Below, piece after piece: positions 7,475-15,718 of a stretch of DNA of 41,293 bases. Location of the stretch: contig JANQPD010000047.1 in assembly GCA_028285465.1 (NCBI GenBank), positions 1 to 41,293 on the forward strand, written 5' to 3'. Made by a program: the position numbers and the translations under genes. The DNA is from Owenweeksia sp. (GTDB taxonomy: Bacteria; Bacteroidota; Bacteroidia; Flavobacteriales; Schleiferiaceae). Numbering within the stretch: position 1 is the stretch's first letter; each line of letters starts with the position of its first letter. Under the pieces are notes generated by a model that saw only the letters and a program-made list of their open reading frames with translations, did no database searches and was not told where the DNA came from.

Positions 7475-9886
7475 GTGGGAAAGGCTAACCTGAAGCTTAG
7501 CAATACAAACTATTTGAAAACGCGTTTATATACCTGTCTGCTCCTTTGTTGCCTTCTGCCTGGCATTCTGACCGCGCAATCGCTTAGCGGCCGGGTAGTG
7601 GATACACAGGGAAAACCTCTGCCGGGCGCTACCCTGGCTGCCTATTCGGAAGGCACTTTAAAAGCAGGTACTGCGAGCAAAGCAGACGGCAGCTTTCTGC
7701 TCGAACTGCCTTCCGGAAGGTACACACTGCGCGTTTCTTTTATTTCTTTCCAAAGTAAAAATATACCCATCGAGCTGTCTTCTGTCCCAAAGCAATTGGG
7801 CGATATAATACTTCAGCCCACTGTTAGTGCATTGGATGAAGTAACGGTGGAAGCTGAGGCCAACCTCATAACTTTTGAACAGGATAAACGGGTGTATAAT
7901 GTAAGCGCCGACCTCGTGAACAAAGGGCTAAACGCCTCAGATATTCTCGATAATATTCCGTCGGTGGCCACGGATGTAGAAGGAAATGTAAGTTTACGGG
8001 GAAGCAACAACGTACGCATCCTCGTTAATGGCAAACCTTCAGGGCTTATCGGCACAAACCCGGCCGAAGCCCTCCGCCTCTTGCAAGGCAATCAGATAGA
8101 ACGTATTGAAGTGATTACGAACCCCTCGGCCCGTTATGATGCTGAAGGAGAAGCAGGCATCATTAACATCATACTCAAAAAAGAGCAGCAGCGTGGTTTT
8201 AATGGCAATCTTGAGGCGAGGGGCGGCTACCCGGACAATTACGGTGCTTCCGCCGGTCTCAATTACCGGACAAACAAAATCAATTTCTTTGGCAACCTGG
8301 GCCTAAACTACAACCGGGCTCCCGGTGGTGGAAGCTCGTTACAGCAGTTTTTTGGGGATACGGTCTATACTTTTGAGCGGGAACGAAGGCAACTTAGAGG
8401 GGGCACCAACGCTACCCTTAACCTTGGGGTAGATTATTACTTTACGCCTAAAACCTCTCTTACCACCAGTCTTTTATACCGCCCCTCCCTGAACAATAAC
8501 GTGGTTACTTTGAACTACAAAGATTTTAATGCCAATGACGCCCTCGTAAAACAAACAGAGAGAATTGACGATGAAATTGAGCGGGGACGTACCCTGGAAG
8601 GAGACGTTCATTTTGAACACCAAATAGGAAAGGATAAAAAACACAAGTTGACTGCTGATTTTCGTTTCCAGGACAGCGATGACCGGGAAAATTCGAATAT
8701 CGCGCAAAGCAGTTCTGCGGCCTTGGAAAACTTTACGCAAAAAGTACGCAACCAGGAAGACGAGCAAAATATCCTGCTACAGGCCGATTATGTGAAGCCT
8801 TTTGGTGAGAAACGCAGTATTGAAATGGGGGCGCGGAATACGTTTCGAACTGTAATTAACAATTTCGCAGTAAGCCAGGAAGACAGTATCCTGGAGGCCT
8901 TCACCAGTAATTTCGAGTATTTGGAAAACATCCTGGCAGGTTACTTCATTTACAATGATGCCGTAGGTAAGATTACCTACCAGCTAGGTCTGCGCAGTGA
9001 ATATACCGATATCAGTACAGCTGTATTAAATCGTATCGAGGAGCCTGTCGAGAAGCAATACCTTAACTTTTTTCCCAGCGCGTTTGTCACCTATGACGTA
9101 AACAAAACAAGCGATGTACAACTAAGTTATAGCCGCAGGTTAAGCCGTCCTAGTTTTCGTTCATTGCTGCCCTTTTCCAACTTCAGCGACAACCGCAATA
9201 TCTTCCAGGGCAACCCAGATCTGGACCCTGAGTTTACGGATTCATACGAAATGGGGTATTTGCATTACTGGCCCAAGATCACCTTTTATGCAGGTGCATA
9301 TTACCGTCACCGCACGGGTGTAGTAGCGCGTATTATTACGGTTGACAGCACTGGAGTCAGCACTTTCCTTCCTGTAAACCTGAGTGTTCAAGATGCCTAT
9401 GGCCTGGAATTTACCTATAGCCATAAACTATCGGATTGGTGGCAGGCAAACGCCAACCTGAACATTTACCAGGCCATTACCGTAGGTGACTTTGAAGGCA
9501 TTGATTATGGAAACACGAATTTCTCCGCGCAGGGCCGGGTATCCAGTCAATGGGATTTTTGGGAAAGCAGTTTACAGGTAAATGCCAACTTGCGTGCGCC
9601 CCGCACCACTCCACAGGGAACACAAAAAGGCATCTATACCTTAAACCTGGCCTGGAGCAAGGATTTCTTAAACCGCAACGCTACACTAACTTTTTCGGTG
9701 AATGACCTGTTTAACAGCAGGCGCAGGCAAAGTACCAGCCGCGGGCTCAATTTTGAAAGCACTTCTGATTTTCAGTGGCGCGAAAGGCAATTCCTCCTCA
9801 CCTTTTCCTACCGGATCAACCAGCAAAAAAAGCGCCCGGGCCGAGGCGGCAATAGGGGCTTTGGAAATGATGAGGGAGGAATGTAA
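7475..9886 (+). CDS. TonB-dependent outer-membrane receptor (carboxypeptidase-regulatory/plug/barrel type)
   Basis: The protein has 803 residues. A signal peptide (KTRLYTCLLLCCLLPGILTA) is followed by a carboxypeptidase-regulatory-like beta-sandwich at about 35-120 (LSGRVVDTQGKPLPGATL), a plug at about 125-235 (LDNIPSVATDVEGNVSLRGS, then RIEVITNPSARYDAEGEAGI) and a long aromatic-rich beta-barrel with a family-3 outer-membrane (OMP_b-brl_3) appearance. The C-terminus is Gly/Arg-rich. This architecture imports an unidentified substrate, or serves as an outer-membrane channel, in Bacteroidota; no SusD partner is adjacent. The start is uncertain: GTG at 7475 leaves only 2 nt after uvrB, while an in-frame TTG at 7514 starts directly before KTRLYT. 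Co-transcription with uvrB is likely from the spacing. Confidence 0.88.
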   Translation: MGKANLKLSNTNYLKTRLYTCLLLCCLLPGILTAQSLSGRVVDTQGKPLPGATLAAYSEGTLKAGTASKADGSFLLELPSGRYTLRVSFISFQSKNIPIELSSVPKQLGDIILQPTVSALDEVTVEAEANLITFEQDKRVYNVSADLVNKGLNASDILDNIPSVATDVEGNVSLRGSNNVRILVNGKPSGLIGTNPAEALRLLQGNQIERIEVITNPSARYDAEGEAGIINIILKKEQQRGFNGNLEARGGYPDNYGASAGLNYRTNKINFFGNLGLNYNRAPGGGSSLQQFFGDTVYTFERERRQLRGGTNATLNLGVDYYFTPKTSLTTSLLYRPSLNNNVVTLNYKDFNANDALVKQTERIDDEIERGRTLEGDVHFEHQIGKDKKHKLTADFRFQDSDDRENSNIAQSSSAALENFTQKVRNQEDEQNILLQADYVKPFGEKRSIEMGARNTFRTVINNFAVSQEDSILEAFTSNFEYLENILAGYFIYNDAVGKITYQLGLRSEYTDISTAVLNRIEEPVEKQYLNFFPSAFVTYDVNKTSDVQLSYSRRLSRPSFRSLLPFSNFSDNRNIFQGNPDLDPEFTDSYEMGYLHYWPKITFYAGAYYRHRTGVVARIITVDSTGVSTFLPVNLSVQDAYGLEFTYSHKLSDWWQANANLNIYQAITVGDFEGIDYGNTNFSAQGRVSSQWDFWESSLQVNANLRAPRTTPQGTQKGIYTLNLAWSKDFLNRNATLTFSVNDLFNSRRRQSTSRGLNFESTSDFQWRERQFLLTFSYRINQQKKRPGRGGNRGFGNDEGGM

Positions 9887-9898
9887 AGGCCGTTTAGT

Positions 9899-10525
9899 TT
9901 AGCTGTTGTCTTTCATATCTATCCAACCAATGAAGGTAGCGCCATTGGAGATTTCGCTATTGTGCCAGCAAAACAAAAGTGGTTCCGTTAAAGCATTGAA
10001 ATCGATTTCCTGGGCGCAGGTAGCGGTAAGGTCATCCGTTGCACTGTCTACGATTTCCATATCTCCCGCCGTTCTTGGTACTCCTTTATACGTAAGGGCC
10101 ACTTCATTGAAACTGGCAATTCTCTTCTTGCCTCCGGCTTGGTTTTTTCTCTTTAACCTCGCTATTGTGTGTTTTCCCGCTTCTCCTTTTTTCAACTCAA
10201 CTCCTTCCAGTTCAAATCCCCCTTCTTCCGTATCAAATGCAGCAGAAGCTTTAAGCGCTACACCGGTATAATTTTCAGGATAATCTGTAAAGAGGATTTG
10301 CATTTCGCCTTCAGGCGCTTCACCAGAATACGTAAAGGTAAATGCATCAACCAAGTGGGCATCTCCATTTGGATTAAAGCTACCGTAAAAAGTACCACTC
10401 TCAAAGTCTAAATCTGCATTGGCCGGTTCGGGAAAAGAATCTCCGCTAATCGTGCATTCTATGCTTAATTCGTCATCCTCTTTTTCGATAAGGATGCGTG
10501 AAAATTTTAGGTCGTAATTGCTCAT
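9899..10525 (-). CDS. Acidic protein of unknown function
   Basis: I do not recognise this 208-residue protein. It has no signal peptide, membrane helix or lipobox. It is acidic in its first half (IEKEDDELSIECTISGD, then FPEPANADLDFESG) with alternating hydrophobic residues typical of beta-strands, and has one basic central patch (RLKRKNQAGGKKR). The gene ends 12 nt from the stop of the convergent receptor gene and is divergent from the TPR kinase at 10630. Coding is supported by the full-length frame, an ATG preceded by AACAAAAA, and codon use like its neighbours. No function is proposed. Confidence 0.75.
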   Translation of the reverse strand: MSNYDLKFSRILIEKEDDELSIECTISGDSFPEPANADLDFESGTFYGSFNPNGDAHLVDAFTFTYSGEAPEGEMQILFTDYPENYTGVALKASAAFDTEEGGFELEGVELKKGEAGKHTIARLKRKNQAGGKKRIASFNEVALTYKGVPRTAGDMEIVDSATDDLTATCAQEIDFNALTEPLLFCWHNSEISNGATFIGWIDMKDNS

Positions 10526-10597
10526 TTTTTGTTGAATTTAGAAGTGTAAATGTAGGACAAAACTGTCCCTTTACAGCAAAGACTAACGGGCTTTCCT

Positions 10598-10605
10598 TAC
10601 ATTTG
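10598..10605 (+). promoter_or_regulatory. -7 box of the TPR sensor kinase gene
   Basis: TACATTTG matches TAnnTTTG exactly. It lies 24 nt before the ATG at 10630, giving a leader of about 20 nt. This supports 10630 over the in-frame ATG at 10498, which would place the promoter inside the coding region. Confidence 0.55.
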
Positions 10606-10629
10606 AAGGGCAACACACTGGAACTACGT

Positions 10630-12411
10630 ATGAATCATTTTTTGGGCCTTTATCGATGTCTGTGGGTAATCCCGGTTTTTACAATTGGCCTACAAAAAGG
10701 CCTTGGCCAATCTCACACGAAAAAAGAAGTAGACACCTGGCTGGAAATGGCCATTGATTTGAGTGCCAATGAACCGGACTCCAGTTTGGTTTATTTCGAG
10801 AAGGCCAAAAAAGCACTGTCTGTCTCTAAAAAAAGCTGGACAAGATTAAGGATACTTTACGACCTGTACTATAGCAGTTATCTCAATGAACTGAATAACT
10901 ACGACAGTTCACTGTATTACGTGAACAGGGCTTTAAAGCAAACCAAGGGGGTAGATAGCTTACAGAAATTAGAAGGTCTCACGTACAATTATCTGGGGCA
11001 ATTGTATCAGAATTCTATGCATTATGAAAAGGCCCTGGATTGTTTTCTGAAGTCCATTGCTATATATGAAGCACATAACGACCCGGATCTCTATTTTGAT
11101 TACCACAACCTCGCCAACATCTACCTGGACCTGGGCATGGATTCTTTAGCTATTGAAGCGTATAAGGAAGCCGACCGGCGGGCACCCGATGACCCTTACA
11201 TAAAGTACTCCATCAATATAAACCTGGCATACCTCTATCTGCAAATGGATTTGCCTCATGTGGCAGGACCGATCTTTAAGAAGATCGAACCCTTTTTCTC
11301 CAATACAGAAGTAGGTACCCGGAACAACCGCTTTATGGGTTTGGTCAGTTATGCAGACTATTACGTAGCCGTAGATAGCCTGTTGAAAGCAAGGGAAGTG
11401 CTGGATAGCGCGGCTTCTCTTGCAAAAAAACTTGACATCAGGCAGGTAGATATGTTCCTGAGCCGTTCCTGGTCAAGGTATTACAAGGCCAAGGGAGATT
11501 ATGCAAAAGCCTATGGCTATATTACTGACTATCACGCGTTGAGCGATAGCCTGGACGGGGTAGAGGTACGGAATAGCCTAAACGAACTGCAAACCAAATA
11601 CGCGACTGCAGAAAAAGAAAGGCAGATACAAGCACAGGAGCTCCGTTTGGAAAAAAGCTCGGCCCGGCAAAGGATCCTGATCCTGAGCACAGGGGCCATA
11701 CTCATCATTTTGGTGTTACTCGCCTATTTCTATATGAACTCCCGTAAAAAGAGAAAACTTTTGTATGCACAGAACCTGCAAATACAGAAGGCCAACCGGG
11801 AAATAGAAAACCTGATGCGGGAAAGTCACCACCGGATAAAGAACAACCTGCAAGTGGTAAGCAGCCTGCTTAAAATGCAAAGCAAGAACGTGCATTCGCC
11901 AGAAGCTCGGGCATCTTTGATCGAAGCCTTTAACCGGGTAAAAACCATTGCTTTGCTGCATCAAAAACTGCAAGGGTCACAAACCTTTAAAGAAGTAGAC
12001 CTGCAGGAATTTGTAGAACAGCTTGTACAAGCCTCCAAAGATTCGCTTGTAGGGAATCAAAGTCAGGTTGCCCTTTTCACCAAAGCCGAAAAAGTAGAGG
12101 TTTCTACCGATATGGCGATTTCTATAGGTCTGGTCATTAACGAACTGATCACCAATGCAATAAAATACGCTTTCTCTGCAAGCGAAAAGGGCGTTGTACA
12201 TATAGATTTGAAAGTAGAAAAAGGCAGCTTACATTTGAGGGTTTCCGATACGGGAAAAGGCTTTCCGGCTGATTTCAAATTTGAAGAATTGAACAGCCTG
12301 GGATTCAAGATCGTGCGAAGCATGGCTACGAAACTCAAGGCACAAGTAAAAGTAAGTACGAACAAAGGCGCTGTAATTGATATAGAAATACCTTATGAAA
12401 GAGCTGCTTGA
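10630..12411 (+). CDS. TPR sensor histidine kinase, HisKA_2 type
   Basis: Started at 10630, the protein has 593 residues. A signal peptide (LYRCLWVIPVFTIGLQKGLG) leads into periplasmic TPR units (NYLGQLYQNSMHYEKALDCF, HNLANIYLDLGMDSLAIEAY) over about 60-300, then a coiled coil and one membrane helix at about 349-370 (ILILSTGAILIILVLLAYFY). The cytoplasmic part has a HisKA_2 box, ESHHRIKNNLQVVSSLLKMQ at about 396-415, with phospho-His in HHRIKNN, and a C-terminal HATPase_c with NELITNAIKYAF and DTGKGFP. HisKA_2 kinases commonly signal to LytTR or other response regulators. Here the next gene, a LytTR regulator, overlaps by 17 nt, so they form a cognate pair. The upstream in-frame ATG at 10498 overlaps the divergent gene and the promoter and is rejected. 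Confidence 0.9.
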   Translation: MNHFLGLYRCLWVIPVFTIGLQKGLGQSHTKKEVDTWLEMAIDLSANEPDSSLVYFEKAKKALSVSKKSWTRLRILYDLYYSSYLNELNNYDSSLYYVNRALKQTKGVDSLQKLEGLTYNYLGQLYQNSMHYEKALDCFLKSIAIYEAHNDPDLYFDYHNLANIYLDLGMDSLAIEAYKEADRRAPDDPYIKYSININLAYLYLQMDLPHVAGPIFKKIEPFFSNTEVGTRNNRFMGLVSYADYYVAVDSLLKAREVLDSAASLAKKLDIRQVDMFLSRSWSRYYKAKGDYAKAYGYITDYHALSDSLDGVEVRNSLNELQTKYATAEKERQIQAQELRLEKSSARQRILILSTGAILIILVLLAYFYMNSRKKRKLLYAQNLQIQKANREIENLMRESHHRIKNNLQVVSSLLKMQSKNVHSPEARASLIEAFNRVKTIALLHQKLQGSQTFKEVDLQEFVEQLVQASKDSLVGNQSQVALFTKAEKVEVSTDMAISIGLVINELITNAIKYAFSASEKGVVHIDLKVEKGSLHLRVSDTGKGFPADFKFEELNSLGFKIVRSMATKLKAQVKVSTNKGAVIDIEIPYERAA

Positions 12412-13126
12412 TAGCATATTGGTAGTGGAAGATGAGCCGCTTATAGCAGAGGACATCTGCGACACGCTGAACGAAGCGGGCTATGGCGTGGCGGGTATCG
12501 CACACAACGCAAACGATGCCATACGCATTCTGAAGAATAATGCACCGAGCCTTGCCTTGCTCGACATTAATATAGACGGGCATATTGATGGCCTCATGCT
12601 GGCAGGTATGATCAATGAAGACTATGAGATACCTATTATTTTCCTTACGAGCTATACAGATCCTCAAACCCTTAAAAAGATAGCAGATCTAAAAGCTTAC
12701 GGGTATATTGTAAAACCCTTTAACGAAAAGGAGCTTACCACCAATATAGGGCTGGCCATAGCCCGGCATAAGGAAAACAGCCGATCACTGGGAACCTTAG
12801 AGGAGCAAAGTACTACAAAGGATTTTTTCATTAAGAAAGATCATAAGCTGCAAAAGGTATCGGTGACCGATATTCTGTACGCACAGGCTTTTGACAACTA
12901 TACTTACCTCATCACCGACAAAGAAAAATTTCTGGTACCCTTAACTTTAAAGAAGGTGAATGAAAAGGTGAATTCAGAAAAGTTTTTCAGGGTGCACCGC
13001 AGCTACGTGGTTAACCTGGATAAGATCACTGAGATTACCGAAGATGCCGTTGTGCTTAAAACGCTGCGGCTTCCGCTAAGCCGCAATTCCAAATCAGGTT
13101 TGTTAAAACGCGTAGACCTTTTGTAA
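12395..13126 (+). CDS. LytTR-family response regulator
   Basis: This 243-residue protein has an N-terminal receiver (residues about 6-120) with the acidic pair in VVEDEP, the phospho-Asp at 57 in LALLDINID and the conserved Lys in YIVKPFNEKEL. A LytTR DNA-binding domain fills about 145-243 (DILYAQAFDNYTYLITDKEK, then FFRVHRSYVVNLDKI and LPLSRNSKSGLL). LytTR proteins bind paired direct repeats upstream of their targets. The gene starts inside the end of the HisKA_2 kinase gene (17-nt overlap), giving tight co-expression. A strong hairpin terminator starts at its stop codon. The target genes are unknown. Confidence 0.93.
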   Translation: MKELLDSILVVEDEPLIAEDICDTLNEAGYGVAGIAHNANDAIRILKNNAPSLALLDINIDGHIDGLMLAGMINEDYEIPIIFLTSYTDPQTLKKIADLKAYGYIVKPFNEKELTTNIGLAIARHKENSRSLGTLEEQSTTKDFFIKKDHKLQKVSVTDILYAQAFDNYTYLITDKEKFLVPLTLKKVNEKVNSEKFFRVHRSYVVNLDKITEITEDAVVLKTLRLPLSRNSKSGLLKRVDLL

Positions 13127-13158
13127 AAAAGAAGCCCGGTAAACCGGGCTTCTTTTTT
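13125..13158. terminator. Bidirectional intrinsic terminator
   Basis: The arms GAAGCCCGGT (13131-13140) and ACCGGGCTTC (13143-13152) are perfect complements around a 2-nt centre. They are flanked by six A (13125-13130) and six T (13153-13158). The A/T flanks make it work in both directions, serving the LytTR gene and the convergent isomerase operon. Confidence 0.93.
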
Positions 13159-13162
13159 ATTA

Positions 13163-14101
13163 TCAATCGATCTTTACGAGCAACACGTCAAAAATGAGTG
13201 TGGCATTTGGCGGAATTACCCCTCCTGCCCCCTGGCTTCCGTAGCCAAGTGCCGGGGGAATAACCAGGCGGGCTTCCTGCCCTTCCCTTAAAAGGCTTAT
13301 GCCTTCATCCCAGCCGGGGATGACCTGTCCCTGTCCCAGTTGAAAACGGATAGGCTCTCCGCGTTTGGTGGAATCGTCAAAGGTACTGCCGTTTAGCAGC
13401 ATGCCTCGATAATGCACGGCTACCATATCGTCCTTTTTGGCTTGCTTCCCATCGGCCTCTCCTTCCTGCATGATCTTGTACTTCAGGCCACTCGGTCTTG
13501 CTTCAAAACCTTTTGTAAGTTCTTCAAGCTGTGCCTCACCCTTCTGGCGCTCTTTTTCAGCCTCTTTTACCAGGTCTTCCATGCCCTTTTCGAAAACGGC
13601 TACCGCATCGAAGCTTTCGGCTGCACTTCCGGTCCGGATAATCTCCAGGTTCTCGATCTTATCTCCCTGCTCAATTTGGTCTACTACTTCCTGGCCTTCG
13701 ATCACCCTCCCAAATACAGAGTGCTTATCGTCCAGCCAGGGTGTTTCTACATGGGTTATAAAAAACTGGCTTCCATTGGTTCCCGGCCCTGCATTGGCCA
13801 TGGAGAGCACTCCCGGTCCATCATGACGCAAACGTTCATCAAACTCATCGGGAAAATTGTACCCAGGTCCACCCGAACCGGTACCTTTCGGGTCTCCACC
13901 CTGGATCATAAAATTATTGATCACGCGGTGAAAGTTCAAACCGTCATAGTAGGGTTCTCCCTTGGCTTTAGCCGTATTTTCAATTTTTCCCTCAGCCAGG
14001 CCTACAAAATTAGCCACCGTAAGCGGGGTTTTTTCGAATTCCAGGCTGGTGGTTATCATTCCTTTGGAGGTATGAAACCTCGCATACATTCCGTTTTCCA
14101 T
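13163..14101 (-). CDS. Cyclophilin-FKBP fusion peptidyl-prolyl isomerase, apparently cytoplasmic
   Basis: The 312-residue protein joins two unrelated prolyl isomerase folds. The cyclophilin domain (about 5-165) has FHRV with the catalytic Arg, [24 protein letters not shown] and the drug-pocket Trp in [11 protein letters not shown]. After a charged helical linker (about 170-200) an FKBP domain (about 220-312) shows [33 protein letters not shown] and [14 protein letters not shown]. Unlike the adjacent paralogue it has no signal peptide or lipobox, so it probably acts in the cytoplasm. The start codon is 1 nt after the stop of the paralogue (TAATATG), so translation is likely coupled. It is last in the nrnA-gldI-like operon. 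Confidence 0.9.
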   Translation of the reverse strand: MENGMYARFHTSKGMITTSLEFEKTPLTVANFVGLAEGKIENTAKAKGEPYYDGLNFHRVINNFMIQGGDPKGTGSGGPGYNFPDEFDERLRHDGPGVLSMANAGPGTNGSQFFITHVETPWLDDKHSVFGRVIEGQEVVDQIEQGDKIENLEIIRTGSAAESFDAVAVFEKGMEDLVKEAEKERQKGEAQLEELTKGFEARPSGLKYKIMQEGEADGKQAKKDDMVAVHYRGMLLNGSTFDDSTKRGEPIRFQLGQGQVIPGWDEGISLLREGQEARLVIPPALGYGSQGAGGVIPPNATLIFDVLLVKID

Positions 14102-14102
14102 A

Positions 14103-15176
14103 TTACTTTATGCCTACCATTTCAACATCAAATACAAGGTAAGAACTAGGTGGAATTACCGGTGGGTACCCCCTTTCTCCATAACCCAGTTGGGGGGGAA
14201 TGATCAGTTTATACTTATCCCCTACTTTCATCATGCTGATGGCTTCTTTCCAACCTTGTATTACCCGGGCCTGTGGTCCGGCTACTACCTCTAAAGGCCC
14301 GTAAGGACGTTGCGGATTATATGTTCCTTTTTCTTTGGCCAACTCTTCAATGCTGGTATCAAATAAAGTTCCATCTGGCAAATAGCCCGCATAGTGCATC
14401 AGTACGGTTTGCCCATCTTCGGGCTTGGCTCCTTTGCCCTCCTCCTTTATTTCATAGTAAAGGCCACTGCCCGTAGCTGTAGCCCCTTCCAAAAGTGATT
14501 TTACCGCTTCTTCCTGCTTTTTACGTTCCTCTTCTTTTGCTTTTTTAGCTTCTTCCTGTTTAGCATTGAACACCTGGGCAGCGTCAAAGGCCTTTGCTTC
14601 ACTACCCATACGAATGATCTCAACTTTGTTCATTTTATCCCCCTGGGCAATGGTGTTAACTACGTCCATCCCCTCTTTTACCTTACCGAAAACAGAATGG
14701 CGGTCATCGAGATGAGGGGTGGCCACGTGTGTGATGAAAAACTGGCTTCCGTTTGTAGCAGGACCGGAATTGGCCATAGATAGAATGCCTGCCGTATCGT
14801 GTCTCAGGCTTGGATCAAATTCATCGGCAAAAGAATAACCCGGGCCGCCGCTGCCATTTCCTTGCGGGTCACCTCCCTGGATCACAAAATTAGGCACAAC
14901 CCGGTGAAAGCTAAGTCCGTCATAGTAAGGCTCTCCTTTAGCTTTGGCTTTGTTCTCAATGGTTCCTTCGGCCAGCCCTACAAAATTGGCCACAGTAAGA
15001 GGTGCGTTTTCATAATACAGCTCTGCCAGGATATCTCCTTTACTGGTTTGGAACTTCACATAGATCCCGTCTTCCAGTTTAAGCTGCTTATCGTTTACCG
15101 TTACTGAATTCTGTGACGTACAGGATGACGCCAGTGCCAGAAAAGCTGTGGCTACTGCCCACATTTTTTTCATCAT
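14103..15176 (-). CDS. Cyclophilin-FKBP fusion peptidyl-prolyl isomerase lipoprotein
   Basis: A 357-residue paralogue of the downstream gene, with a lipoprotein signal ([18 protein letters not shown]; lipobox LASSC) that places it in the periplasm or on an outer-membrane face. The cyclophilin domain (about 38-200) has [15 protein letters not shown] and GSQFFITH, with His replacing the pocket Trp ([11 protein letters not shown]). A Lys/Glu-rich linker follows, then an FKBP domain (about 255-357) with [31 protein letters not shown] and [14 protein letters not shown]. Its likely role is folding of exported or surface proteins. The ATG shares one base with the stop of the upstream gldI-like gene (TAATG). 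A second ATG 3 nt later is an equal candidate start. Confidence 0.92.
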   Translation of the reverse strand: MMKKMWAVATAFLALASSCTSQNSVTVNDKQLKLEDGIYVKFQTSKGDILAELYYENAPLTVANFVGLAEGTIENKAKAKGEPYYDGLSFHRVVPNFVIQGGDPQGNGSGGPGYSFADEFDPSLRHDTAGILSMANSGPATNGSQFFITHVATPHLDDRHSVFGKVKEGMDVVNTIAQGDKMNKVEIIRMGSEAKAFDAAQVFNAKQEEAKKAKEEERKKQEEAVKSLLEGATATGSGLYYEIKEEGKGAKPEDGQTVLMHYAGYLPDGTLFDTSIEELAKEKGTYNPQRPYGPLEVVAGPQARVIQGWKEAISMMKVGDKYKLIIPPQLGYGERGYPPVIPPSSYLVFDVEMVGIK

Positions 15177-15718
15177 TATGATTTTGATTTTTCTATTTGT
15201 ACAAGCTTAATCTCATATACCAGTGCCGTTACAGGCGGTACCCTTTTTTGGTCGCCTGCCACGCCAAAAGCAAGGTGCGAAGGTAAGATAAACAGCCCCT
15301 CATCACCAAGGCCCAATTGCTTTAAAGCTTCGTGCAAACCAATCTCCGCATCTTGCTTATCTATCCGCAGATTGCGTTTGCCGCTTTCGGCAGAACTATA
15401 AAGCCGAGTGCCGTTTAGCAAACTGATGGTGTATTCCAGCAATACGATATCTCCGGTTTCCGCATTGCCTCCGGAAATACTGTCTTTAGTTATCTTATAA
15501 TACAGGCCCGTTCCGGTACGTTGCATGTCCAGGCCACGGTCCTTGATGTAGCTTTCTATACTTTCTCGCTCCTTTGCCAAAAAATCGCGCTGGTTTTGTA
15601 TTTGCTGTTCCCGGTTTAAAGGCGGGCTTTGTCCATCGCCCCTGGTGGGAGATGAACCACATTGACAGCCTACTAACACAAGGGTTGTAACGATAGTAAG
15701 TACTTTCAGGAGTTTCAA
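15176..15718 (-). CDS. gldI: GldI-like FKBP lipoprotein
   Basis: The 180-residue protein has a lipoprotein signal (MKLLKVLTIVTTLVLVGC) and a single FKBP-like domain at about 75-175 (GDIVLLEYTISLLNGTRLYS, then LPSHLAFGVAGD and VPPVTALVYEIKLV). GldI is the prolyl isomerase lipoprotein required for gliding and T9SS function in Flavobacterium. The identification uses the domain, the lipobox, the roughly correct length and the position directly after a DHH phosphoesterase gene, an arrangement I recall from Flavobacteriia. It overlaps that upstream gene by 4 nt (ATGA). It could instead be a general periplasmic FKBP lipoprotein; gliding itself cannot be read from this window. Confidence 0.75.
   Translation of the reverse strand: MKLLKVLTIVTTLVLVGCQCGSSPTRGDGQSPPLNREQQIQNQRDFLAKERESIESYIKDRGLDMQRTGTGLYYKITKDSISGGNAETGDIVLLEYTISLLNGTRLYSSAESGKRNLRIDKQDAEIGLHEALKQLGLGDEGLFILPSHLAFGVAGDQKRVPPVTALVYEIKLVQIEKSKS

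Noticed and set aside
10498..10629. Upstream ATG extension of the TPR kinase
   Set aside because: It overlaps the divergent gene and contains the -7 box; the ATG at 10630 begins a clean signal peptide.
13412..14149. Long open frame (245 codons) on the plus strand opposite the cyclophilin-FKBP gene
   Set aside because: It lies wholly antisense to a well-supported isomerase gene, has no recognisable domain or promoter, and its composition is what the reverse strand of that gene would give.
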